Shown here piece after piece: positions 1 through 12,199 of a DNA stretch of 64,000 nucleotides; the first letter of the stretch is position 1; the number at the start of each line of letters is the position of its first letter. Source of the DNA: Acanthococcus lagerstroemiae. Lineage: Eukaryota > Arthropoda > Insecta > Hemiptera > Eriococcidae. The DNA lies in the NCBI GenBank assembly GCA_031841125.1, contig CM063108.1, positions 72,760,344-72,824,343 on the forward strand, written 5' to 3'. The translations under genes and the position numbers were made by a program. The notes under the pieces are model-generated. The model did no database searches. It saw only the letters and a program-made list of their open reading frames with translations, and was not told the origin of the DNA.

Positions 1-2058
1 GTGTACGATCTAATAACGATCTCAAACGTGCGATACACATTCGGAAATTGGAAGGCAAGGCAGGGTTTTCTTGCTTCCAAGGCCACCGTACTACAAACCT
101 ACCATCTTCAAAACGTACAGTGTCTCGAAAATTCCTCAAGACTAGATCATCAATGTCCTCAGACTCAGAGGCTTTAATCCCCAGAGCCTCAAGTGACCAT
201 AGATTGGTTAGGAGAGCAGGATCAAATGCTAAGGTCTTTCCAGATTCCACACTCAGAAGGTCATTGTCTAACTTGACAGAACAAGAAAGAGCAGTATAGA
301 AAGAAGTATTACAACTCAAATCCCGTTTCGAGGTAATTACCTTACCTGAAGGGACCCAACCAAAAAATGACTTTAGTAGAACCACTTTACTAGGAAGTTT
401 CTTACACTCACCAACCTCCACAATGTCATGATAAAGATCATTACCGATTAATAGCTCAATAGGACCCTGATTACACTCAAAAATATCAGGATCAGCGTAG
501 GTAAGATGACTGGGAAGTATACTCATCACTGTATCCACTGAGGGACAGGATTCTACATCCCCAGTAATACAAGGTGTGGTGAGTAATCGAAAGGTTCGAC
601 TAGAAGAGTTCTTATTCTGCAAAGTCAACATAACTTCTGCAGATCTAAAAGTGTAAGAATCTTCTGAGCCAAACCTACATAAGTCTATGTTACTGCGTTT
701 TCCTAATTTCAGTCCTAAACGGCGAACTAAATCGTTATGGACATAGGAATGCAGACTTCCTGAGTCAAGTAAACCCCTAACTTGAACTAAACCGACAGCG
801 CTCCGAATATAGCAGGAAAAAGTTTGCAGAAACGTACCTTTCTCCTCTTCCTGCGACTTCTTGCCTTTCGTCGCCTTCTTACCCTGCTTGCTTACAGCGT
901 AGGTTACGCATAAAGGCAGCATGTGACCCGACTTCTTACATTTGGGGCACTTCTCCTTCTTCTTCTTACAATTCTGGGCGCGATGTCCAGGATTCAAACA
1001 GAAGAAACACAGTTTCTTTGTTATCACCCGCTGCTTCCGACTAGTCCAGGTCCGGAATTTCCGACAGTCTTCGGAGGGGTGTGCTTCCTCGCAGAATACA
1101 CACTCTTCTCCACTCCCGGACTTCTGGCTAGATCTTTTCGGTCCTCCTCCCACCAGCGTCACTGACTTCTTTGCTGCATGAGCAACTAACGGAGTAGCTT
1201 CATCCCCTTTAAGGTACATCGCTACCATCTCGTTGATTTGAACGGTATTTGATAACTGGGTCATCAAATCTTCAATGGAAAATGTCCCAGTAGGATCTTT
1301 CTCCCACAATGGCCGAATGGTGGCTGTCAGGGTAGTCTCCGAAAATTTACTCAGAATCAGGCCTTTCAAAAAACTCTGATTCACTACCACACCTAAATTA
1401 GTGAGATTCTTCAAAATTTTCTTAATCGAATCAAAATTGCTTCTTTGCTCTTCGGCGCTCTTAGCTCTCTTGAGCTCATTGAGCTCAGCGTAATACACAT
1501 TAACTAGCTGCGCTGGATTTCCAAAACGTTCTTTAAGAACACGCACGGCTTCCATATAGTTTTCGGCCGTTTGGGCATATCCCTCTATGGCCTTCTTCGC
1601 CTTGCCCTTTAGACAAGATACCAAATAGGTAAATTTGCTCACAGGGTGAGATTTTTACGTAAGTGGATTGAGGCCTCGAACAGCTCCCAGAAAGGGCGCC
1701 AGCCTTTTAAATCGCCAGAGTAGCTTGCCAACTTAATGGACGATAGTTTGACACCATCCATAACATCAGCAGAAGAGGCATTTGAAACGACAATGTTCCG
1801 TGAGGAAACCGACTCGTTAACCCAAGAAAGAACGGAATCAACGAGCTCAACAGTCTCGTGAGCTGAAGATATTGTCGACGCAATCTCGTCAAGATCTCTC
1901 TGTGCGAGGTTCGAATTAACTTTCTCCGTTCCCTTGACTAACTCGTCAACGAGTAGGCGCACCTCTTTTACGCCCTCACGCAAGCCGACGAGGTTCTTAA
2001 TTTTCAGGTCTTCCTTTAAAGATGTAACCCTGGCTACTAGGCGAGACTTCAACAGCAT
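1..2058 (-). pseudogene. BEL/Pao gag-pol, N-terminal part, frameshifted, cut by window edge
   Basis: This matches the first ~686 codons of the intact polyprotein at 14111-19288. It covers the Gag region, three CCHC-type zinc knuckles and the retropepsin-like LLDSGS motif. The start ATG is at 2058. A one-base loss in a G-run near 1645 breaks the frame after about 137 codons, and the other frame then stays open to the window edge. The element presumably continues to the left outside the window. Since the only lesion seen is a homopolymer indel, it could be a sequencing error rather than real decay. Confidence 0.9.
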
Positions 2059-2573
2059 AAGCTGGAAGGTTTCATCGTGAGGCTCCTGAAGAAAAATTAC
2101 AAAACATATTCAGCTTGGCGTAAAGGAGGATAAGAAGTAGGCGCACGAGATACTAAATTATCTACAAAGAAAGTGTTTCTCAACTTCATCCCGTTTGTGT
2201 ACTTCCTCTTTTGGCCACCATTAGTATAGTAGATGGCGCGCTATGTATTTCATCCCGTTTGGGTAGCTTCTGCATTTGTCCATCAGATGTCAGCCACTTT
2301 GCTGACGCGTCCCAATGTATTCGCATATTTACTCTATTGGTACGGTGCGTGAACTGTTACTACAAGGTCCTTCTTGCGAATCAATTTTTTAATTTGTGAG
2401 CGAAAAATTTCGTTTATATAAGTGCCACCGAAAGCTGATGAATGTATAATATATATTCAGTAGTCTCGTTTTCTATCCATATGATCGTTGTACATATACA
2501 GCGTTGGCAATTATCGTGAACAGGCCGCTTGTATGACAAACAGCCATAAGTGTCAGTGGCGGCAAATATCGTG
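2059..2573. other. BEL 5' leader and non-coding flank
   Basis: This holds the leader upstream of the gag-pol ATG, two near-repeats of 'ttcatcccgtttg' (about 2186 and 2248) and a candidate primer-binding site on the minus strand (TGGTGGCCAA, at 2211-2220). No matching long terminal repeat was found. The rest is AT-rich with no supported gene. Confidence 0.4.
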
Positions 2574-3535
2574 GTAGGGGCAACGGGCAACTGTTGTACC
2601 TGGGACCAGTTTTACCTAGGACCGATTTCTGCTTTGGTGCCCCCAAGTGGTAATAAACAAAACTAACACTACCAGCCTATGAATATTAACATTTGGCAAC
2701 GTTTAAGCTGTTGCACATGTTTACTTATCCGTTTTTATGAAAACAGTGATTTCGCGTTCGTAAAGTAAAATTTTCAGCATTCGGTGTTTTTCATCTTTTA
2801 GTTAGTAAAACTTCATCAAATATTCCAAAAACACGCATCTGGTGCCAGTATGCAATAGAGAAGATAACAGGTAGGTTATTTCAGAAATTAGTTATCAATT
2901 TTTTTTTGCGAAAATTTTTTTTATCGTCAAATGAACGGGTCGTGTACCTAGGACCGATTTGCTTGTTGTACCTAGGACCACAGAAAACTTCGTATAAAAC
3001 GTGATTATTTTTTGTTTCAGGATGCGGCGAAGTAAAAATAATGTACAACGGAAAAATAATGGACCCTGTGGCTATATGAAATCATTGACAATATTCAATT
3101 CGTTTATAAACAATGTATTGTCCAAAAATTAAAAGAATTTTCGATCCGACGTGGATCTTTGCGCGTTATTGATAAAATTAGGTAGGTACAACGTGTAAGA
3201 ATACCCTATACCGAAAAATGTTGTAATTTTGAATATAACATTTGTACTTTTCAGGCATCAAAATATACTTCCGTTTATAATTTTGTAACTTTTAATGAGG
3301 TAATCCTAGGTACAATATGCGGTGGTTCAAGGTAAAACATGATGTACCTGGGACCAAAATTTTCAAAAATTCATAAAAAATGGAATATTTGATGTTTTCG
3401 AAGTCCGTTTGCGCAAAAGTATGAATCAAGTGTACCTTTATCCAACAGAACAATTCAAAAAATTTTATAATCCATACATCAGCTTACAGAGCCCAAAATG
3501 TGAAAAATGGTCCTATGTACAACAGTTGCCCCTAC
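2574..3535. mobile_element. Non-autonomous TIR element with GTACCTAGGACC repeats, copy 1
   Basis: The left end (gtaggggcaac, then tgttgtacctgggacca) is mirrored at the right end (tggtcctatgtacaacagttgcccctac). This gives imperfect terminal inverted repeats around a 962-bp body. Variants of GTACCTAGGACC recur about seven times inside, in both orientations, as subterminal transposase-binding repeats would. There is no coding frame, so it is non-autonomous. The superfamily is not established and no convincing target duplication was seen. Confidence 0.65.
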
Positions 3536-4564
3536 TCACAGACTGGAGCACTACATGAAATAATTATCTTTTTATCGTAATTATCTTAAAACATATCGTA
3601 TCAATGTTATTGGAGAAATAGAAGGAAAAATTAGTTATTAACTATTCAACAAGGTTTGAATATTTTTTTACCACGATTTTGCACAACCTGGAGCAGTTAT
3701 CGCGTTATATATCCGTTTACTGATCTACAACCAATTTTAAAATTTTTTATTCCTGTGTTCAGAAAAAACTTCAAGCACCAACTGGAAAAATTACAAGTTG
3801 CCGCGCCTGATAACTGTAATTACAGTCAAATGGTAGCATATATCAAACGACCCTTTAAGCTTGGCTCAATTTTGATTATTCCCCAGTTAAACTAATATTT
3901 GGATTGAATTAACTGGTACGAATCAACAACTACAGATGGAGAAAATATCAAATGACATTGATATTATAGGTATCTCAAAAAGTATCGATGTATTGATGTC
4001 CAAAAAATTATCTGTATGTGAGCGTCACAAGTAAAAAACAAGAAAAAAGGAGAATTTAGCAAGTTTTTTCGAAAATTTTTCTGAATTTTGTTATTTTTTC
4101 TTGTTTTTAAGAAGCAATTTATTATCATTGAAGAAAATAGAAATATGTTGAAGAAAAATTGCGTTACAAAACGAAAGAAAAACAAAATAGCGAAAAAAAC
4201 ATTACTTTTTTCTTTTTTGTCTGATATTGACATTATCGATATTTTTGGTTTTGATATTGATAACTTATAATATATCGATATCCAAAAGTGCTTGATATGC
4301 CATATCTATCAACAACTCATTAGATTCTAGTGTGTTAATTATTGAGATCAGCTTAACATTGGTTTAGTTGGAGAATAATCGAGATTGATCCTAATCTTCT
4401 TGGACTGACGTGAGTATAATCGTTGTTCCAACTGTCGTGTCTTATAAGCGACGATTAACGATTACTTTTTATCGGGATTTTTGCCATGAAACTGAGTAAC
4501 AGTAGGTTTAGTACATACATTGCTAAGCGTAGTAGTGTTCTTACTGTGGTGCACGTATACATAT
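3536..4564. other. Non-coding DNA, no gene seen
   Basis: AT-rich sequence with short open frames lacking coding character. It contains clustered 'atcgat' and 'gatattgat' strings around 3955-4300. Confidence 0.5.
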
Positions 4565-5882
4565 CAGGGTGTCTACATGTGCTGAAAAGTCCTTCAAGTC
4601 CTAAATTTTGAAAAAAGTCCTGAAAGTCCTAAAAAGTGCTGACTTTTTTTTAAATTGAAAAGGCCTTCATTTTTGTTAGAAATACTTAAAAATAAAGTTT
4701 TTGCGAATCCTATAATTATTATGATTAGTCATCGAAAAGTGTAACCCAGGATCTATATTCACAAGGAGGGGGAAGGGGGGAAGCAAAAAGGAGGGAGTGG
4801 TAAAGGGGATAAAACAGTTAGAAACAAAAAGAAAAAGATTTTTATCCAACATGTAATTGATAAAGACTATTTTTCCAAACAGCATCGAATGAGTAAACTG
4901 GCTTTTTTATTTGACTGAAATGGAGAGTGAGGTAAAAACCGGAGAGTGAGGAAAAAATTTTTCCCTCACGGCTTGCCTACAACACGTGACGAAAACACGA
5001 AAAGTCGCAGTTGTGAATTACATGCCCTGTAGGAGTGCTACAATCGCTGAACAAACGTGATCTGATGAGACTGGATGTAATCTTTTGATTTTGAGTAGAT
5101 TTTTGAATTTTAATAGGTAATTTATACATTAATTTGTCACACAAAATGAATGTTTCTATCGATGTGGGCGATATATTTAACTTCATCCTTCAAGAATATC
5201 GGTAACCCATTCGTTTTAGCCATGCAGCTTATGAAAGCTAGTCACATTTTCAATGTAATGATAAAGCAGTAGCAAAGCCTTTGTCCAACACAACACCTTC
5301 CCCAAGATTACGTTTCTCGAGAATTTTGGAATCTCTGACTGCGAATTTATCGCACGCTTTTCTTCAAAACATTTTGCTCACGAATGTAGTTCCTCGGGAA
5401 GATGGAGCTCCTAGCATGAATTTCACTATATGTGGATTTCCTTATAACAGGAATGCGTTCTAATGTTACAATTCAAATTTAAGTAAAATATAACAATACC
5501 GACTATAATTGATATATTGCAAATTACAGAAATTGAAACATAAAAATTATCGTCTACCTACTATCTTGATGCGAATGTGCAGGTATGTCAATTCGTGTAT
5601 TGACTCGCAATTCGCAACTACACTCCTCATTATTATGTTGGATAAAGTTACGTTCGTCACTCGTGGAAAAGTGAGCCAACACTGCTCGTGTAATTAACGA
5701 AACTCGCCTGCGGCTCGTTTTGTTAACTTGGCACTCGCAGGTAAAATTGCTCACTTTACCCACTTGTAACGAAAATAACTATTGCTCACTCGGGAAAATA
5801 TGGTACGTATTCCGGCTACAGTCCTGCAAAGAGTCCTGAGAAAGTACTTCATTTTTACTTTTCAATTTCTGTAGACACCCTG
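4565..5882. mobile_element. TIR element CAGGGTGTCTAC...GTAGACACCCTG, copy 1
   Basis: It starts with cagggtgtctaca and ends with the exact reverse complement tgtagacaccctg, 1,318 bp apart. The same 5 bp, CATAT, sit directly outside both ends and are a candidate target duplication. The interior has degenerate 'agtcct' repeats near the left end and 'actcg/cgagt' strings near the right end, but no transposase frame. This is a non-autonomous DNA transposon of uncertain superfamily. Confidence 0.7.
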
Positions 5883-6548
5883 CATATGTATGGTACTCAG
5901 TTGTGTTTTAGGCGAATAACTTTCGACCAGATGTAAATGTATTTGCCTACTCATACTGTTGAAGGAGTTGAGATTAGTCGATGAAAAAAATCATTTATAG
6001 TACAACTTTCCGATAATGAATAAAAAAAGCAGTTACGATAGACGTTTTACAATGAAACACATTATGGGCGACAATTTTCACATTTTTACAATTCTCCATA
6101 AAGAGGGTTCTTTTGATCCGTGCATATTTCTTTGGAAAATAATGCAAACCCTTCGAAAATACCCTTATCCTTATACGCTTTAATCCCTTATAGTTCCTTA
6201 GTAGTTGCACATTTTTAATCAATAAAAAACGGTTGGAGTTGATATTCTTGTAATATCCCTTCTCCACAATGGTAGAAAAAGATTTTACGAACATATTATT
6301 GAACTACGCGACGTTGATGATTAATTCTTTAGGTGTTGCTAAAATTTCTTACATTATTAATAGAAAGTTACACCGTGCTGCCAAGAGTAAGCAAATATAA
6401 CTACATGTAGTCGGATAAGTTGCTTTATTATCCAGTTGAAGGAACATCGTTATTTTCAAGATACCTACATACCTTATTGTGGATTATATTGCCCTACATC
6501 CTGCTTTTTTGTTAATCTTCTCGAAAGGACCAGTCAGCTACTTACTTT
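5883..6548. other. Non-coding DNA, no gene seen
   Basis: A 99-codon minus-strand open frame (5995-6294) has no recognisable motif and is probably chance in AT-rich DNA. Confidence 0.4.
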
Positions 6549-6795
6549 CAGGGCCTATTCTAAGGATTTTTTGCAGGTACGCAAAGTACTGTAAAAATCT
6601 CAAAATTCATGTGTACCCCCCCCCCCTCCTCACCAAAAAAATTATGGTATGAACTGAAAATTGAAGCAGCAGAAGTCAAAATCCTGTGATCACTGATCTT
6701 GTTTTTTGGAACTACGCAAATTCTGTTTTGCAGTTGCGCAACGAACTTTTGGAACTGCGCAAAGTGTGCGCAGCTGCGCCTTAGAATAGGCCCTG
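6549..6795. mobile_element. hAT-type MITE, copy 1
   Basis: This 247-bp element has 17-bp perfect TIRs (cagggcctattctaagg) and is flanked on both sides by the identical 8 bp CTTACTTT (6541-6548 and 6796-6803). CAGGG ends plus an 8-bp target duplication are the signature of hAT transposons. It has no coding capacity. An 11-C run (about 6616) lies inside and is one base shorter in copy 2. Confidence 0.9.
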
Positions 6796-8297
6796 CTTAC
6801 TTTTCTTGTGCCGAGTATGACCTACTTGACTACGGGATTATTCATTTTTTCGATTCAAGCTCGATCTTCTAAGCTTGTTTCGGTTACACTTTTCGTGGTT
6901 ACTCGAGTGTATAGGCTTTTCTATCTGTGATGGTTACACCTTACCTTGACGCATTTTTCCTCTTCATTCTGCAACTGTAGTCCCATGAACTGCGTAAACT
7001 TCAATTTCGATGATTTCCTGTTATGGTTACCATGAGCAATTACGCTCATTTTAAATAATTTTTAATTTACCCACATACTGTTACGAATGACAACTTTTTT
7101 GTTCTAGATATTTTCATCAGAGAGAATGGTTTAAAAAAATTGGTTCTGCGGAATTTCCGTCGGATGAAACGCTAAACTTCTCTACACTCGTTTCAAAATT
7201 AGGCTGCATCAATGATCAACACGACACATTCTACTTGTCAATCAGGTATATCAGGTTAGTCCGCTGGATATTTGTACCTCTGCGTGCGTGTTATATTCTG
7301 GCATTTGTATTCCGAGAACTTCTACCGGTAGCCTAGCGCTACAAATACTCGTATTTGTGAAACTGATTAGCTACTGCCGAGGGCTGAATTTTTCCACCAT
7401 TTTTATACATAATAATGAGGACCTATATTGTGAAGTTTCTCAAAATCTAATTTGATTTCTGCGACTAAGAGGCTGCGAAAGTACATATGTATGTTCTCAA
7501 GAGGATGCAGTCCCAAAACTCTGGTCATGGCTCCACGTGATACATTCACGCTATTATATTTTTTTGTCGAGTTTTCTGTGGTTCCTGTGCAATATACAGC
7601 CCGTATTTTTGGCTTTTACTTATTAACTTTTTGGTTGGTTTCTTCATATTTGTTTCATTGAAGACGAGGGCGAGCAGAATCGTAAAAAAAAAATCGAATC
7701 TTCGAATCACAGATACAGATGATGTTTCCACAGAAAATTATCCTGGAAATACTTTTGATGCCTGGTGCTTGATTTCTTGTCCGGAATATTGAGAACTGGA
7801 ATGCAAGAAGAGCATATTGGTGGATAAAACCCTTTTTGATGATTTTGATAAAATAAATTTTGCGAAGCCTTTCCTCTATATCCCATTGTCCAAATCACAT
7901 GCCTGTATCTGTAAGGTTTCTGACGATATCTCCACAGCACGTAGTCTTATTGTGACAACGTATTCTGATTTTTCGTGATGAAGTCGATCTATCGGTAAAA
8001 GCTCGGATAATAGTTTGAACTGATATGTAATTATTTTGTTTCTCTGATGAGTTTCAAAATAAAATAGGAAATGTTAAACCTGATCGAAAACCGCAACGCA
8101 ATGAAAGCAGAATATCAAGTTGATAGTGGTTTACCGAGGAAAAGCCCATATTCGTCCTTTAAATATCCTATTAAATGGATAAGAATGTTATTATGCATGT
8201 GTAAATAAATGACTGAGAATATATTCAAATGCGTAAAAATTTCAAATACCTAATGAATTTGAGTTCTAAATTTTGAACTCTCAAAAAAGGAAGTATA
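6796..8297. other. Non-coding DNA, no gene seen
   Basis: Several 60-80-codon open frames on both strands here lack motifs, and some overlap each other. Nothing supports a gene. Confidence 0.45.
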
Positions 8298-8556
8298 TCG
8301 AGTGTCTCATGCACACTTGACCTAAGGGACATTTTGAAGAAAATGAGTTTAATACATATTCTTATAGATCTCGATGCCCTCCATCAGGCTACACCAGCTA
8401 CATGCGCAAACGACGAATTACTTCCTTTTTAAGCCCGCTAGATGGCGTAAACCATTTGAGCCACGTATATAACACAACGTTATTTATATTTTACAAATCA
8501 CTCTCCTGAAAAAAAGCGTTTTTGTCACTTAGGTCAAGTATGCATGAGACACTCGA
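8298..8556. mobile_element. Tc1/mariner-type MITE, copy 1
   Basis: This 259-bp element has ~30-bp TIRs (left tcgagtgtctcatgcacact, right the complement with one mismatch), flanked by TA on both sides. A TA target duplication fits Tc1/mariner-derived MITEs. It has no coding frame. The interior contains 'ctagatggcg', a string also seen near the BEL leader. Confidence 0.8.
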
Positions 8557-8847
8557 TATTTATGTTTTATTTTTTCACACATCTGCTGTTCGTTTCCTAC
8601 AAAACTAAACTGGTTGATCAATGAATAATTTTGCCCATAGAAGTTGAAATTATTACATCCAGTTGTTTCCACCCGATGTTTTATTTCACAGCGCACTGAA
8701 AAATAACTTCAACCTCGTTTTCTGAACATATTTTTTTTATGTATGCTCTTCTTGCATTTCTGTACTCGATTAACCATTCTCTTCCTAAATGACTGAGAAT
8801 AAAATTTAATTTTAGAAAAAATGTTTTTTAGAATAATCGTTATCCTG

Positions 8848-9079
8848 AGTAGATACCTTATGTATGTTCTAGCGCAGTAATGATTTCTCTTACTTTTTCC
8901 CCCCATTTTTCAGTTCTCAAGAAAAAATAAAAATTCTCTTAATTTCCGTATTGAATATTTAACTATTTTTAAGGATAATTTTAATCATTTCATCCTATTT
9001 TCTCATCTCCTCTAGTTTGAAAATTTTATAAATGTTGTATCCAAATTATATCAATTTCCTATCTTTCAACTCTTTCTCT
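8848..9079 (+). repeat. Polinton left TIR (copy 1)
   Basis: 232 bp, the reverse complement of 39265-39496. Its partner terminus is missing from this truncated copy. Confidence 0.9.
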
Positions 9080-9193
9080 CATAGAAATCATCAATCTGTG
9101 ATAGGTAATAATACTCTTGGCATAGTTGAAGATTTCTTTCACTTCTTTCCCCATTTTTCACCTCTGAAGAAAAAAAATGATACATTACATTTA

Positions 9194-9407
9194 TTCTAGC
9201 CCACTTGAAGATTTCTTTTACTTTCTCCCCCATTTTTCTGTTCCCAGAAAAAACAAAATTTCCCTAAAATTTCATATTGAAGATTTAACTGTTTTTAAGC
9301 TAATATTAATTATTTTCACAATTGTTTTCCATCTCCTCTTATTCGAAAATTTTATAAATTTTGTATCCAAGTTCCATCAATTTCCTATTTTTCAACCCTT
9401 TCTCTTA
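9194..9407 (+). repeat. Diverged direct copy of the TIR (copy 1)
   Basis: It resembles the adjacent TIR in the same orientation, with scattered substitutions. Shared landmarks are ttctag at the start, 'cccccatttttc', 'aaaattttataaat' and the closing 'caatttcctat'. Confidence 0.75.
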
Positions 9408-9516
9408 TAAAATTTTCTTACCTTTGGTATAAAACAAAAATAATCAACTTACTCGTCAAATAAGCATTGAGTTCCTCTCCATATAATTTATGATTTGATT
9501 TAGAACGATCAAATTT

Positions 9517-9699
9517 TTAATTTAATAGATCACGAATACAAGACTTTAAATGTTTATTACAAATTTTAATATCACCAATCATTATACTATTTCTCAAAGA
9601 ATTCAATTCTTCCTTACTCTGAGAAGCTTTATTAACTGTCTTCATCAAAGCGTTTAATTCACTTAATAACAGAAGATTTATGTTATTCCCGTCAGCCAT
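9517..9699 (-). CDS. Small Polinton left-end protein, 60 aa (copy 1)
   Basis: The frame is identical to 26749-26931. The protein resembles the N-terminal ~55 residues of the 228-aa protein at 38074-38760 (shared NNI, ELN.L and ASQS blocks) and looks like a truncated paralogue lying in inverted orientation at the other end of the full element. Function unknown. Confidence 0.55.
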   Translation of the reverse strand: MADGNNINLLLLSELNALMKTVNKASQSKEELNSLRNSIMIGDIKICNKHLKSCIRDLLN

Positions 9700-10202
9700 G
9701 TTAAACCAATTTTAAGTGCGTATTGGAAAGAGAAAGACACGTAGTCACTTCGACGTGGTCAACCAGTTCAGGGTGAACAAATTCAACGCGAAAATTTTTT
9801 TTAATTTCATGATCAGTGTGAACAGATTCAACGTAAAATTTTTAATATTTACGGATTGTTATTGATAATCTTCACGATTCATATTTGATATATCTCTGTG
9901 TACGATAGTTTTACGATGGAACTGATCAAATTTTATGTTAATTGATTTTTTTTTTCAAAACTTGTCGAGTCGTTCACATCAATAAACTGGCACAACTATG
10001 GAGCGAAAAATGAATTATTTTTATTTGAAATTACAGACTAATATCAAAATTCTACAATTACTACATCAATACGTAGACAAATTCAAATAAAGGAAATCTT
10101 ACATTCTAATATTGTCTTGACCTCTTAAATGGGTAGATAAAAATTTGTTTAAAAAAATTCTAAAATAAAAAAAACAAAATTTTGACTATAAATCGCAGAA
10201 AT

Positions 10203-12199
10203 CTATGGAGTGGTTCCTGTTACGATAGGCGGTAAATCCAGGGGTTGTAAAATGATCTGTATACAAAGGACAGCCGGATCATCTTCGTCAATTTCTACAG
10301 CTTTTAGCATTTCCTTTATTGCTCTGTCATCATCAAACTTGGGTAATGGTGGACTAAATTGTGCCATCTTGTGGCACGTTTTATCGCTCATTTGATTATA
10401 TAACCAGCGTGCGAATTTCATAAAAACCGCTGGTGTTATATTTCTATCATCCAAACGATTCCGGATCATTACAATAAACACGTCTTGCGTAAACCTTACA
10501 TTCTGGGAAACTAGCATTTCGTTAAGCGCATCGCAGTACGAAGAATCGGGCTTTCCATAAACGGTTTCGCTGGTTTTACTGTTTATTCTCAATGGATAGT
10601 TTTTGTCCACGAAATTTTCAAGTTTCGATCGTACACTGATGATACGTAATACTTTTTCATAACATTCCTGAAAGTTTCAAATATTACCTCTTAAGTATGT
10701 CTATTTTGTATTCAAGAAATGTTAAAATAGATTGTATGAAAACATGATTAACAAATTTGTAAACTATATGTATCATTGGAAACCAAATTTGGAATTTATT
10801 TTTATAGAACGAGTAATTCACGTCCTGAATGCAAAATTACATTCATAAACTCATCATAAACCAGAAGTTAGAAGTACAGTGAATCATCTATCCCAATTTA
10901 ATGTTCTACAATGAACATTTTCCCTAGATTTTAAGAAATTTAATTTACTTGCATTCATAGATTTCGGAAAATGAATACAATGAATTTTGTACATCAGATT
11001 GCTCACTCTCACAATTCTGATGTCGTTCAAATACTGATCATATCGATACTGTTCATTCATAGATTATTTCATGAAAAATGAGAAAAAAATCGACATACGC
11101 AGAATTTTTACCTCCCAATATGTTGTAGAGGTCTTGAAAACATTATCTCGAAAGATATATTTTTTATACAAAGGCTATTAATAATCTGAAAATGGCTTTC
11201 ATATTTAGCTCATGATGACTCAAAAATAACTCGTACGTGAAAAAACTTATCAGCTACGAATTTTTACAGATAAATCAATCGACACATGATCTCAAGAAAA
11301 ATTTGAATGAACCCGAAGAATACTTATCACACAATATTTCGTCGACAAATGGGAAAAATAAACGATACGATTCGATAAATAAATTTGTGACAAAAGGAAT
11401 CTAAAATGGCTTTCATATTCGGCATAAATTATGATTCAGAAATAGCTCGTACGAGAAAAGAAAACCGAAAACCTCATTTTAAGCTACAAATTTTCACGAA
11501 CATTGTGACGGGTAAGTCAATCGACATATGATCTCAAGAAAAATTATGATTCGGAAATGTGCACACTGATAACAAACGTCTAATTTATCGATCGCAAAGA
11601 TGACCTCTACCTTGAAAATTAGGTTGCGAACTCGCACCGGCCAAAGTATGTCTTCAAGTCTTCGTTCTAATTGAACCTATCGATCGATACGATATTATTC
11701 AAGAGTTTGAAATCGAGCAGTAGCACTCAAATGGCTTGAAAAAAATAATTTACCTTATCTCTCTCCGATGCCTCCAACTTGCTTTTCTCCTCTTCCAGTA
11801 GGAGCCGTCGTCGAACATTGGATCGAATCTCGGATTTGGCAATCTCACGAAGGACGAGAATATCTTGGATTTTTTCTATGAGTTGTTCCTTTTCTTTCAC
11901 TTCCTTTACAAATAACCAGAAGTATTTTTAAACGTAAAATAGGAATATGTGTTACAAAAAGATATGCATGTAGAAAAATGTTGATGTGACTCACTTCATC
12001 AATAATTTTTTGGCGTTTTTCCTCCGGTGAATCTTTGGTGTTAGGTTGATTGTCTAAACAAATAGAAATGAAATCTCGTGAATACAGATAACGTTTTAAT
12101 ACAGCCATTATTTCGATGTTCAAAACTGAAGACAGCTCGCCTAAATTATACTAACGTAATATAGAAAGACTAGAACTTACTGTCGTTACCATAAGGCAT
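10203..12199 (-). CDS. Four-exon spliced gene in Polinton left arm (copy 1), 230 aa, unknown function
   Basis: The inferred exons are 12181-12199, 11995-12053, 11754-11903 and 10203-10667, with GT donors (GTAAGT, GTGAGT, GTAAAT) and AG acceptors that keep one frame. It is the counterpart of 27435-29431. All coding exons are present, but the duplication junction at 12485 lies 286 bp upstream of the ATG and removes the upstream region that holds the TGACGTCA site in copy 2. Expression here would need a new promoter from 12486 onward. See the copy 2 entry for protein features. Confidence 0.6.

Noticed and set aside
923..1181. Plus-strand open frames opposite the zinc knuckles
   Set aside because: Antisense shadows of the BEL gag-pol. 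The same frames recur at 18152-18410.
5995..6294. 99-codon minus-strand frame (also 23226-23525)
   Set aside because: Low-information Lys/Phe/Ile-rich translation in AT-rich DNA with no motif or splice context.
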